A stretch of 13,960 nucleotides of DNA, taken from the NCBI GenBank assembly GCA_964350145.1, contig CAYGJL010000057.1:1-13960 (forward strand). Reading direction: 5' to 3'. This stretch comes from JACDCY01 sp964350145 (lineage in GTDB: Bacteria > Gemmatimonadota > Gemmatimonadetes > Gemmatimonadales > Gemmatimonadaceae). The notes beneath the pieces are model-generated. The model had not been told where the DNA came from, searched no databases, and saw only the letters and a program-made list of their open reading frames with translations. The position numbers and the translations under genes are program-made. How positions within the stretch are numbered: position 1 is the stretch's first letter; every line of letters starts with the position of its first letter. Positions 6,011 through 13,704 of the stretch are shown here, piece by piece.

Positions 6011-6691
6011 ATGGCCGCGAGCACGAGCACTTTCGCGAAGCGCGCGTTTCGATTCTACACGGGATTGGTCGCCCCGCGGGTTCCGCGCGGCGTGATCGTC
6101 ATGAACCCGTACACCGACGCGCGCGTTCGGCGCCATGTGCGCCAGTTTCTCGACAAATACTTCGACGACAACCGTCCGCGCACGCTGGTGCTGGGGATCA
6201 ACCCGGGAAGATTCGGCGCGGGGATAACCGGCGTCACATTCACGGACCCGATCGCGCTCGCGGACAGATGCGGCATCCCCAGCGACCTACAGCGCTTGCC
6301 GGAGCTGTCGTCGGTGTTCGTGTACAAGGTCATCGAGCGGCTCGGCGGCCCGCGAAGGTTCTACCGTCGCTTCTTCCTCACGGCGGCCTGCCCGCTCGGC
6401 TTCATCCGGAACGGCGTCAATCTCAACTACTACGACGATCGCGCTCTCGCGCGAGCCGTGACTCCGTTCATGGTGGAGACCATCCGGCGGCAAATAGCGA
6501 TCGGCGGCCGCACGGACCGGGCGATCGTGCTGGGGATCGGCGCGAATCTGAAGTTTCTGACGAAGCTCAACGTGGAGCACGGCTTCTTTCGCGAGCTGGT
6601 ACCGCTCGAGCACCCGCGCTGGATCATGCAGTATCGCCGGCGCAAGCTTGACGAGTACGTCGAGAAATATCGGGAAGCTTTCTCTAGCTGA
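6011..6691 (+). CDS. SMUG2-family (DUF4918) uracil-DNA glycosylase
   Basis: This 226-residue protein matches the SMUG2 branch of the uracil-DNA glycosylase superfamily. Motif 1 is LGINPGRFGAGITGVTFTDP (61-80), replacing the classical GQDPYH-type motif. ELSSVFVY and FFLTAACPLGF follow in the middle. The C-terminal motif is LEHPRWIMQYRRR (199-211), with H201 in the position of the base-contacting His. Members excise uracil and related pyrimidines to start base excision repair. It is transcribed divergently from the mutM operon across a 69-nt gap, so both sides of that gap drive DNA repair genes. No Shine-Dalgarno sequence precedes ATG 6011. Its last 8 nt overlap the convergent purD stop. Exact substrate range is not readable from the sequence. 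Confidence 0.88.
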   Translation: MAASTSTFAKRAFRFYTGLVAPRVPRGVIVMNPYTDARVRRHVRQFLDKYFDDNRPRTLVLGINPGRFGAGITGVTFTDPIALADRCGIPSDLQRLPELSSVFVYKVIERLGGPRRFYRRFFLTAACPLGFIRNGVNLNYYDDRALARAVTPFMVETIRRQIAIGGRTDRAIVLGIGANLKFLTKLNVEHGFFRELVPLEHPRWIMQYRRRKLDEYVEKYREAFSS

Positions 6692-7943
6692 TCGCCCGCC
6701 ACCCGATGTCCCGGCGGAACTGCTTGCCGTCGAGGTTGACCTGCTGCGCGACTTCGCGGCTGCGTGCCGCGGCCGCGCGCACGTCGGTTCCCAGCGCTGT
6801 GATGCTCAGCACGCGCCCGCCGGCGCTGAGGAGCCTGCCCGCCCCGTCCCGCACCGTTCCCGCGTGAAAGACGCGTACGTCATCCGCGACCGGTGGGATC
6901 GTCAGCTCGTCGCCCACGCGCGGTGAGTCGGGATAGCCCGCGGCCGCGACCACCGTCGTCACTGACGCGCCGCCCCGCCACGACAGCTCGGATTCCTGGA
7001 GGCGACTCGCCGCGCCCTGAAGCAGGGGCAGCAGCGGAGAGTCGAGCAGGGGAAGCAACGCCTGGGTCTCCGGATCGCCGAACCGGCAATTGAACTCCAC
7101 CACCTTCGGTCCCTCGCGCGTCACCATCAGCCCCGCGTACAGCAGGCCGGTGAACGCCGATCCGTGCTCGCGCATCCAGCGGAGCGACGGATGAATGATC
7201 CGCTCCATCACGTCGCCGACTAGCGCCGGTGTTCCTAGCGAGACGGGCGCGTACGCCCCCATCCCGCCTGTGTTCGGCCCGGCGTCGCCGTCGAGCAGCC
7301 GCTTGTGGTCCTGCGCCGCCAGCATCGGAATCGCCGTCGTACCGTCGGTGAGCACGAACAGTGAAAGCTCCTCGCCCTCCATGAACTCTTCCACGAGGAT
7401 CTCGCTGCCGGCGTCGCCGAGCGCGCGGTCGCCGAGTAGGCGGTCAATGGCGGCTTCGGCTTCGGCGACCGTCGCCGCAACGACGACGCCCTTTCCGGCC
7501 GCGAGCCCGCTGGCCTTGATCACGACGGGCGCGCCATAGTCCGCGACAGTCCGCTTCGCCAGCGCGACGTCGCCGGTCGCGACGGCGCGCGCCGTCGGGA
7601 CGCCGGCTTCGCGCATCATGGTCTTGGCGAACGACTTCGAGCTCTCGATGCGGGCCGCGGCCGCCGTCGGGCCGAAGATTGCAAGCCCACGCTCGCGAAA
7701 GCGGTCCACGATGCCCGCGGCGAGCGGCGCCTCGGGCCCAACCACCGTCAGCGCGACTCGCTCGCGCTCGGCCAGGGCGAGGAGCCCGGCGACGTCGGTA
7801 GCCGCGATGGCCTCGCAGCGCGCGTGCTCCGCGATCCCCGGGTTTCCCGGCGCGGCGATCAACTCGATTTTCGGATCGTCGGAGCGGAGCTTCCAGGCCA
7901 GCGCGTGCTCGCGCCCGCCGCCTCCGACGAGCAAAACCTTCAT
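6684..7943 (-). CDS. purD: Phosphoribosylamine--glycine ligase
   Basis: This 419-residue ATP-grasp enzyme carries out the second step of de novo purine synthesis, joining glycine to 5-phosphoribosylamine with ATP. Clear signatures are VGGGGREHALAWKL (6-19), KASGLAAGKGV (143-153, ATP-grasp), GPNTGGMGAY (222-231) and EFNCRFGDPETQ (283-294, metal and ATP binding). Length is typical for a stand-alone bacterial PurD. Its ATG (7943) overlaps the stop of the upstream PLP-enzyme gene by 4 nt (ATGA), so it is translationally coupled to it, and its end overlaps the convergent glycosylase gene by 8 nt. No other pur genes are present. Pairing with a trans-sulfuration gene looks like simple genome packing. 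Confidence 0.97.
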   Translation of the reverse strand: MKVLLVGGGGREHALAWKLRSDDPKIELIAAPGNPGIAEHARCEAIAATDVAGLLALAERERVALTVVGPEAPLAAGIVDRFRERGLAIFGPTAAAARIESSKSFAKTMMREAGVPTARAVATGDVALAKRTVADYGAPVVIKASGLAAGKGVVVAATVAEAEAAIDRLLGDRALGDAGSEILVEEFMEGEELSLFVLTDGTTAIPMLAAQDHKRLLDGDAGPNTGGMGAYAPVSLGTPALVGDVMERIIHPSLRWMREHGSAFTGLLYAGLMVTREGPKVVEFNCRFGDPETQALLPLLDSPLLPLLQGAASRLQESELSWRGGASVTTVVAAAGYPDSPRVGDELTIPPVADDVRVFHAGTVRDGAGRLLSAGGRVLSITALGTDVRAAAARSREVAQQVNLDGKQFRRDIGWRAIS

Positions 7944-9103
7944 CCCAATGCCTGATCCAGATCGGCGATGAGATCGCCGACGTCCTCCACGCCGACCGAC
8001 AGCCGGATGAGCCCGTCCGACAGCCCGAGCTGCGCGCGGCGCTCGGCTGGAACCGACGCGTGCGTCATGGACGCGGGATTACTGATCAGGCTCTCGACCC
8101 CGCCGAGCGACTCGGCCAGGGAGAAGACGCGAACCTTGCGGAGCACCGCGTCGGCGCGGTCCTTCGTCTTGAGCTCGACCGAGATCATCCCGCCGAACCC
8201 CGACATCTGCCGCTTCGCCAGCTCATGCTGCGGATGCGACGCGAGCCCGGGATAGAGGACATTGTCCTCGCCCACGCGCTCCGCCAGCCACTGCGCGATC
8301 GCACGGCCGTTGCTGTCGTGCCGCTCCATCCGCAGATGCAGCGTCTTGGTGCCGCGGAGCGCAAGCCAGCAGTCGAACGGGCCCGGAATCGCGCCCGCTG
8401 CGTTCACGATGAACTGCAGCCGCTCGGCCAGCGAGTCGTCGCTGGTCAGCGCGATGCCGCCGATCATGTCGCTGTGGCCGTTCAGATATTTGGTGGTCGA
8501 GTGATACACGATGCTCGCGCCGAGCTCCAGCGGGCGCTGGAAGTACGGGCTGGCGAACGTGTTGTCCACGATGAGCAGCGCGCCGGCGTCCAGCGCGATC
8601 GACGCAGCCGCGGAGAGGTCGGTGATGCGCATCAGTGGATTGGTGGGCGTCTCGACCAGGATCGCGCGCGTCGAGCCGGTGACGGCCTCCGAGATCCTGT
8701 TCGGATCGCGCGTATCCACGAACGAGAAGGACATGCCCATCCGGCTGAGTATCTTGTCGAACAGACGGAACGTCCCGCCGTACACGCTCTCGCCGCAGAC
8801 GATGTGGTCCCCGGCGGAAAAGAGCTTCATTATCGAGTCGAGACAGCCCATGCCGCTGGAGAAGGCGAAGCCGTGCCGCGCGCCCTCGAGGGCCGCGACA
8901 TTCCGCTCCAAAGCTTCGCGCGTCGGGTTCTTGCCGCGGGCGTACTCGTACCCCTTGTTTTCGCCGAGCCCGGCCTGCACATAAGTTGAGGTCAGATAGA
9001 CGGGCGTCATTATGGCGCCCGCAAGCGGCTCAGGCCGCTGGCCGGCATGGATGGCGCGGGTCGCGAAGGCGGAGTCGAGGTCGCTGTCGAAGATGCGAGT
9101 CAT
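7940..9103 (-). CDS. Trans-sulfuration PLP enzyme (cystathionine gamma-synthase/lyase family)
   Basis: This 387-residue member of the Cys/Met metabolism PLP-dependent family has GYEYARGKNPTREALE (51-66, phosphate contacts from the neighbouring subunit), FSSGMG (81-86), ETPTNPL (151-157), IVDNTFASP (178-186, D180 for the PLP nitrogen), the Schiff-base lysine K205 in HSTTKYLNGHSD, and SLGGVESLISNPASMTH near the end. It acts in the cytosol on homoserine esters, cystathionine or similar substrates. Cystathionine gamma-synthase (MetB) and gamma-lyase (MetC/CTH type) cannot be told apart reliably by eye, so no symbol is given. It starts at ATG 9103 and overlaps purD by 4 nt downstream. The short 48-nt gap to the divergent HD-GYP regulator gene must hold promoters for both. 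Confidence 0.93.
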   Translation of the reverse strand: MTRIFDSDLDSAFATRAIHAGQRPEPLAGAIMTPVYLTSTYVQAGLGENKGYEYARGKNPTREALERNVAALEGARHGFAFSSGMGCLDSIMKLFSAGDHIVCGESVYGGTFRLFDKILSRMGMSFSFVDTRDPNRISEAVTGSTRAILVETPTNPLMRITDLSAAASIALDAGALLIVDNTFASPYFQRPLELGASIVYHSTTKYLNGHSDMIGGIALTSDDSLAERLQFIVNAAGAIPGPFDCWLALRGTKTLHLRMERHDSNGRAIAQWLAERVGEDNVLYPGLASHPQHELAKRQMSGFGGMISVELKTKDRADAVLRKVRVFSLAESLGGVESLISNPASMTHASVPAERRAQLGLSDGLIRLSVGVEDVGDLIADLDQALG

Positions 9104-9151
9104 GGGATCGATGGAGGAAGTACTTGCCGCGAAAACTTAACCAAAAGCGCC

Positions 9152-10234
9152 TTGCCTAATCGCGACGGCCTCCGGTGTCTCGTGGTGGACGACGAGCCGC
9201 GCTTGCGGCAGGTGCTGGTCCGGCTCATGGCCGGGGAAGGGTTCCTCTGCGACGAAGCGACGAACGGAGTCGAAGCGCTGGAGAAGCTCGCTGCGGAAGA
9301 TTACGTGCTCGTGCTCAGCGACCTGCGAATGCCACGGATGGACGGACTCGAGCTGCTCCGGAACATCCAGGAGAAGCACCGCGACGTGGCCGTGATCCTC
9401 ATCACCGCGGTCGCGGAAATCGAGGTCGCGCTCAGCGCGTTGGCGATGGGCGCGATGGACTATCTCACCAAGCCGTTCCATATCGAGGAGGTCCGCGCGC
9501 GCGTCGCGCAGGCGCTGGAGAAGCGGCGGCTGGTACTGGAGAACCGGCAGTACCAGCAGGAGCTGGAGGATCGCGTCGCCGAGCAGGCGGGACGCATCGA
9601 GGAGCTGTTCCTCGGAGGAGTGCAGGCGGTCGTGCACGCGCTCGAGGTTAAGGATCCGTACACCCGCGGCCACTCGATCCGGGTCAGCCGCTTCTCAATG
9701 CTGATGGCGCGGCACCTCGGCCTCGACGACGATACCATCCGGCAGATCGAGCTGGGCGGACACGTGCACGATATTGGCAAAATCGGGGTCCGCGAGTCGA
9801 TCCTCAATAAGGAAGGGCCGCTCACGGACGCGGAGTACTCGCACATTATGACCCACCCAGTCGTGGGCTGGCAGATTTTGTCGCCGCTGCTCACCGACGC
9901 GCCGCTCGCGCTGAATATCGTGCGATCGCACCACGAGCGGTACGACGGGAACGGCGTGCCGGACGCGCTGCTGGGGGACATGATCCCGTTCGAGGTGCGC
10001 ATCGCGAGCGTGACGGACGCGTTCGACGCCATGACCAGCGGGCGGGCGTATCGCCGCGGGCATCGCATGAACGTCGGGAGCGCGCTCAGAGAGCTGCAGA
10101 AGCACGGCGGCACGCAGTTCGATCCCGCGATGGTCGCCGAGTTCGTGAAGCTCGTGGACGACGGGACGATAGTGATCCCGTCGGTCGGGGAGCTAGACCT
10201 GATCACTCCGGCGGCGGCGCACGCCGCGGTTTAG
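9152..10234 (+). CDS. Response regulator with HD-GYP phosphodiesterase domain
   Basis: It has an N-terminal receiver domain (about 7-125) with D13/D14, phospho-acceptor D57 (LSDLRMPRMDG), T85 and K107 (LTKPF). A coiled coil follows (about 122-153), then an HD-GYP domain (about 155-350) with H174, the H206-D207 pair (HVHDIGKIG), H235 and H260-H261-E262. HD-GYP proteins hydrolyse cyclic di-GMP to pGpG or GMP, or signal by protein contacts. The GYP tripeptide itself reads GVP (268-270), a deviation. The start is uncertain: TTG at 9152 gives the natural domain boundary, whereas the first in-frame ATG (9047) would run 57 nt into the divergent PLP-enzyme gene. A GGAGGA at 9113-9118 has no in-frame start at the right distance. 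No sensor kinase is adjacent, so this is an orphan regulator here. Confidence 0.9.
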   Translation: MPNRDGLRCLVVDDEPRLRQVLVRLMAGEGFLCDEATNGVEALEKLAAEDYVLVLSDLRMPRMDGLELLRNIQEKHRDVAVILITAVAEIEVALSALAMGAMDYLTKPFHIEEVRARVAQALEKRRLVLENRQYQQELEDRVAEQAGRIEELFLGGVQAVVHALEVKDPYTRGHSIRVSRFSMLMARHLGLDDDTIRQIELGGHVHDIGKIGVRESILNKEGPLTDAEYSHIMTHPVVGWQILSPLLTDAPLALNIVRSHHERYDGNGVPDALLGDMIPFEVRIASVTDAFDAMTSGRAYRRGHRMNVGSALRELQKHGGTQFDPAMVAEFVKLVDDGTIVIPSVGELDLITPAAAHAAV

Positions 10235-10238
10235 GGAG

Positions 10239-10263
10239 CGCGGCCGGACCGCGACTAGATTTT
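10239..10263 (+). terminator. Weak terminator-like hairpin after the HD-GYP gene
   Basis: CGCGG (10239-10243) and CCGCG (10249-10253) can form a stem with a 5-nt loop just past the stop codon. A TTTT run (10260-10263) lies 6 nt downstream, which is far for a good intrinsic terminator. The rest of the 71-nt gap before glmM holds a GATAAC (10291-10296) that might serve as a -10 box. Confidence 0.3.
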
Positions 10264-10305
10264 CCCCTGCGGCGACCGCGGCACTTTTCCGATAACGACG
10301 ACGAG

Positions 10306-11703
10306 ATGACTCACGAAGGATTGATGGTCGGGGTATCCGGCGTCCGTGGACGCGTTGGCGCGGGGCTGACCCCGGAAGTCGTGGCGCACTTCGCGGCCGC
10401 ATTCGGCGCGTGGGCGGCGGGCGAGTCCGCGGGAGCGCGCGCCAAGGGATCGCGGGCGAAGATCGTGCTCGGGCGCGACAGCAGGGTGTCCGGCCCGATG
10501 TTCCACCGCGTCGTCGTCTCCGCGCTCCAGTCCGTGGGCTGCGACATCATCGACATCGGGATGGTTCCCACGCCGACCGTGCAGCTGGCGGTCGAGCATC
10601 ACCACGCGGCCGGGGGCCTCGCCATCACGGCCAGCCACAATCCGATCGAGTGGAACGCGCTCAAGTTCGTCGCGCCTTCCGGGCTGTTCCTGGACGCTGC
10701 GCAGGGTGCGGCGATGCGAAAAACGCTGGACGGCGAAATCCCCCGCGCGGCGTGGGACGGCCTCGGCGTGCTCACCGAGGATGACGACGCGGTCGCGCGG
10801 CACATCGAGCGGATCCTGGCGATCCCGTTCCTCGACGCCGGCGCGATCCGCCACCGGCGCTTCCACGTCGCGCTCGACTGCGTACGCGGCGCCGGCGCGG
10901 TCATCATGCCCGCGCTGCTGGACCGGCTGGGATGCAAAGTCACGGCGATCAACATGGAGACCGACGGGCGCTTTCCGCGCGCGCCGGAGCCCGTGGCGGA
11001 GAACCTCGGCGAGCTCGAGGCGCTGGTCAAATCGCACGGCTGTGACATCGGCCTCGCGGTGGATCCGGACGTGGACCGGCTTGCGCTGGTGTCCGACCAG
11101 GGCAGGGCAATCGGCGAGGATTTCACCCTCGCGCTTGCCGCTCGCGTGGTGCTGCAGCACCGTCCCGGCGACCTCGTCACGAACCTATCCACCAGCCGGA
11201 TCATGGAAGACGTCGCCGCGCAGTCCGGGCGCCGCGTCATCCGGGCCCCGGTCGGCGAAGTGAACGTCGCGGTGCGCATGCGGGAGGAGGGCGCGCCGAT
11301 CGGCGGTGAGGGGAATGGCGGCGTCATTCTGACGGAACTTCACCTCGGCAGGGACGCGCCGGTGGGTGCCGCGCTCATCCTGCACCTGCTCGTGAGCGAG
11401 GGGAGGCCTCTGTCGGAGATTGTCGCGGGATATCCGCGGTACTCCATCGTGAAGGACAAGCTCGACCGGCCGGCCGTGCCGCTGGACGGCGTATACGACG
11501 CGCTCCAGAAGGCGTTTCCCGATGCGACGCCTGACACGCAGGACGGCCTCAGGCTGGCGTGGGTCGACCGCTGGGTCCACGTCCGGCCTTCGGGGACGGA
11601 GCCAATCGTGCGTGTGATAGCCGAAGCTCCCGACGAGGCGGGGGCACGGCGTATGATACTAGAGGCCCGGACGCTCCTCGATCGGCTGGCCCAGCACCCC
11701 TAA
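10306..11703 (+). CDS. glmM: Phosphoglucosamine mutase (alpha-D-phosphohexomutase family)
   Basis: This 465-residue phosphohexomutase has all four family motifs: the phosphoserine loop TASHNPIEWN (108-117, S110), metal loop DPDVDRL (253-259), sugar loop GEGNGG (334-339) and phosphate loop RPSGTEP (427-433). GlmM converts glucosamine-6-phosphate to glucosamine-1-phosphate. The family also contains phosphomannomutases and phosphoglucomutases, but glmS lies only 10 nt downstream and makes glucosamine-6-phosphate, so GlmM is the best call. The residues around the sugar loop (GGEGNGGVIL) and the VSGVRG start resemble the archaeal-style branch of the family more than E. coli GlmM (GDGDG-type loops are handled differently there). 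ATG 10306 has no strong Shine-Dalgarno sequence. Confidence 0.85.
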   Translation: MTHEGLMVGVSGVRGRVGAGLTPEVVAHFAAAFGAWAAGESAGARAKGSRAKIVLGRDSRVSGPMFHRVVVSALQSVGCDIIDIGMVPTPTVQLAVEHHHAAGGLAITASHNPIEWNALKFVAPSGLFLDAAQGAAMRKTLDGEIPRAAWDGLGVLTEDDDAVARHIERILAIPFLDAGAIRHRRFHVALDCVRGAGAVIMPALLDRLGCKVTAINMETDGRFPRAPEPVAENLGELEALVKSHGCDIGLAVDPDVDRLALVSDQGRAIGEDFTLALAARVVLQHRPGDLVTNLSTSRIMEDVAAQSGRRVIRAPVGEVNVAVRMREEGAPIGGEGNGGVILTELHLGRDAPVGAALILHLLVSEGRPLSEIVAGYPRYSIVKDKLDRPAVPLDGVYDALQKAFPDATPDTQDGLRLAWVDRWVHVRPSGTEPIVRVIAEAPDEAGARRMILEARTLLDRLAQHP

Positions 11704-11713
11704 CGACGATTCT

Positions 11714-13540
11714 ATGTGTGGCATTGTTGGATACGTAGGTCCCAATCTCGCCAACTCGGTTCTCATAGAGGGTCTTCGCCGGCTGGAGTATCGCGGCTAC
11801 GACTCTGCCGGGATCGCCGTGATGAACGGCAACGGGCTGGAGACGCGAAAGGCGGCGGGAAAGATCTCGCGCCTGGAGGCGGCGCTCGCGGCCTCGCCGA
11901 TCGAGGGTAAGACCGGTATCGCCCACACGCGCTGGGCGACGCACGGCGCGCCAACCGAGTGCAACGCCCACCCCCACGTGGACTGCAAGGGCCACATCGC
12001 CGTGGTGCACAACGGGATCGTCGAGAACTCGTCGGTTCTGCGCAAACAGCTCGAGGCCACCGGGCACAAGTTCGTGTCCGAGACCGACACCGAAACGCTC
12101 GCGCATCTCATCGAGGAAGCGTTCCACGGGAGCCTGGAGGACGCGGTCATCGACGCGCTGCAGGAAGTCGAGGGCACCTACGGCCTCGCGGTCATCTCGA
12201 GCGACGACCCCGACAAGATCGTCGCGGCGAGGAAGGGCAGTCCGCTACTCCTCGGGATCGGTGACAACGAGTTCTACGTCGCGAGCGACGCGTCGGCGAT
12301 TCTGGCGCACACGCGCGACGTGATCTATCTGGACGACGGCGACATCGCGGTGCTCGACCGCAACGGCTACCACATTCTCGACGAGCGCTCCCGGAGATTG
12401 TCCAAGAAGGTGAGCCGGATAGACTGGGACCTGGACCAAATCGAGCGCGGCGGGTTCGACCACTTCATGCTGAAGGAAATCTTCGAGCAGGGCGCCAGCA
12501 TCGAGAACACCATGCGCGGCCGTCTGCTCGACGACGAGGGCACCTCCAAGCTCGGCGGAATCAACCTCAGCGACGAGGAGCTGCTCCGGTTCGACAACGT
12601 CGTGATCACGGCGTGCGGCACGAGCTGGCATTCCGCGCTCATCGGCGAGCACATGCTGGAGGAGATGGCGCGAATCCCGGTGGAGGTGGAGTACGCTTCG
12701 GAGTTCCGCTACAGGAATCCGGTCATCAACGACAGGACGCTGTGCATCGTCATCTCGCAGTCCGGCGAGACAGCGGACACGCTCGCGGCGATGCGCGAGG
12801 CAAAGAACCGCGGCGCGTTCACCTATGGCATCGTGAACGTCGTGGGATCGTCCATCGCGCGTGAGAGCGACGGCGGCATTTACGTGCATGCCGGACCCGA
12901 GATCGGAGTGGCGTCCACCAAGGCGTTCACCTGCCAGGTAATCGCGCTGCTGCTGTTCACGCTCAAGCTCGCGCGTCTGCGGAACCTGTCGGTGGTGCGC
13001 GGCCGGGAGATCATCGAGGCGATGCGCGCTTTGCCGGCGCAGATCCAGCAGATCCTCGATTCGGCGCCGCGGATCGAGGATCTCGCCGAGGAGTTCAAGG
13101 ACAGCACGAATTTCCTGTACCTCGGCCGGGGCTACAACTTCCCCACGGCACTCGAGGGCGCGCTGAAGCTGAAGGAGATCAGTTACATCCACGCCGAGGG
13201 GTATCCGGCCGCCGAGATGAAGCACGGGCCGATCGCGCTGATCGACGCCGAGATGCCCGTCGTGTTCATCACGCCGCACGACTCCGTGTTCGACAAGGTC
13301 GTGTCCAACGTGCAGGAGGTGAAGGCCCGCGGCGCCCGCGTGATCGCCATCACCACGGGCGATGAGCCGTCGCTCGAAGGGAAGATTGATTACGAGATCA
13401 GGATCCCGCCCACTATCGAGATGCTGATCCCCGTATTGGCCGTTGTGCCCTTGCAGCTCCTGGCGTACTACATCGCGGTTAAGCGCGGGGCGAACGTGGA
13501 CCAGCCGAGGAACCTGGCGAAGTCGGTAACAGTGGAGTAG
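11714..13540 (+). CDS. glmS: Glutamine--fructose-6-phosphate aminotransferase (isomerizing)
   Basis: This full-length 608-residue protein makes glucosamine-6-phosphate from fructose-6-phosphate and glutamine, the entry step to UDP-GlcNAc for peptidoglycan and envelope glycans. The class II glutaminase domain starts MCGIVGYVG, with C2 as N-terminal nucleophile after Met removal, and has EYRGYDSAG (25-33), HTRWATHG (71-78) and NGIVEN (100-105). Two SIS isomerase domains follow, with CGTSWHS (301-307), SQSGETADT (348-356) and a second domain containing EGALKLKEISYIHAEGYPAAE. It ends NLAKSVTVE, with K603 as the sugar-binding lysine. It lies 10 nt after glmM, so the two sequential enzymes form an operon. 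No ribozyme-like leader is possible in a 10-nt gap, so glmS ribozyme control is absent. Confidence 0.97.
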   Translation: MCGIVGYVGPNLANSVLIEGLRRLEYRGYDSAGIAVMNGNGLETRKAAGKISRLEAALAASPIEGKTGIAHTRWATHGAPTECNAHPHVDCKGHIAVVHNGIVENSSVLRKQLEATGHKFVSETDTETLAHLIEEAFHGSLEDAVIDALQEVEGTYGLAVISSDDPDKIVAARKGSPLLLGIGDNEFYVASDASAILAHTRDVIYLDDGDIAVLDRNGYHILDERSRRLSKKVSRIDWDLDQIERGGFDHFMLKEIFEQGASIENTMRGRLLDDEGTSKLGGINLSDEELLRFDNVVITACGTSWHSALIGEHMLEEMARIPVEVEYASEFRYRNPVINDRTLCIVISQSGETADTLAAMREAKNRGAFTYGIVNVVGSSIARESDGGIYVHAGPEIGVASTKAFTCQVIALLLFTLKLARLRNLSVVRGREIIEAMRALPAQIQQILDSAPRIEDLAEEFKDSTNFLYLGRGYNFPTALEGALKLKEISYIHAEGYPAAEMKHGPIALIDAEMPVVFITPHDSVFDKVVSNVQEVKARGARVIAITTGDEPSLEGKIDYEIRIPPTIEMLIPVLAVVPLQLLAYYIAVKRGANVDQPRNLAKSVTVE

Positions 13541-13567
13541 GCCATCAGATTCCGAAGAGCTGGCAAG

Positions 13568-13668
13568 GGAATCCAAGTATGGAGTGTGGCAGTGGGGAGT
13601 GAGCAGTTGGAAGTAACTGAGATCCTCACTGCCACACTCCCGACTGCCACACTCCGTACTTGGATTCC
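13568..13668. repeat. 101-bp palindromic repeat element between glmS and dtd
   Basis: A 26-bp inverted repeat (left arm 13568-13593, right arm 13643-13668) differs at one position only (T13580 against G13656, a U-G pair in RNA). Inside, ACTGCCACACTCC occurs twice in direct orientation (13628-13640 and 13643-13655, 15-bp period), and its complement occurs once perfectly (13581-13593) and once degenerately (about 13595-13607). The left arm can therefore pair with either right copy, giving two exclusive hairpins. It is lower in GC than its surroundings and has no ORF and no T-tract. It looks like a MITE- or REP-like interspersed element. The rest of the 164-nt gap (13541-13704) shows nothing else. 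Confidence 0.85.
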
Positions 13669-13704
13669 GTCAGCAGATATAGAGAAGCCAGAGAGCCTTG
13701 ACCG

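Noticed and set aside
8060..8989. A 309-codon plus-strand frame opposite the PLP-enzyme gene
   Set aside because: It lies wholly within a well-supported gene on the other strand and shows no domain pattern.
11704..11713. glmS ribozyme or riboswitch upstream of glmS
   Set aside because: Only 10 nt separate glmM and glmS, which leaves no room for such an RNA.
12245..13576. A 443-codon open frame on the minus strand opposite glmS
   Set aside because: It is the complement of a certain glmS coding region; its composition is rich in Arg, His, Asp and Leu with no recognisable domain, as expected for antisense frames in GC-rich genes.
13568..13668. CRISPR array or intrinsic terminator after glmS
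   Set aside because: The repeated 13-bp units have no spacers of regular length, and the hairpin is not followed by a T-tract.
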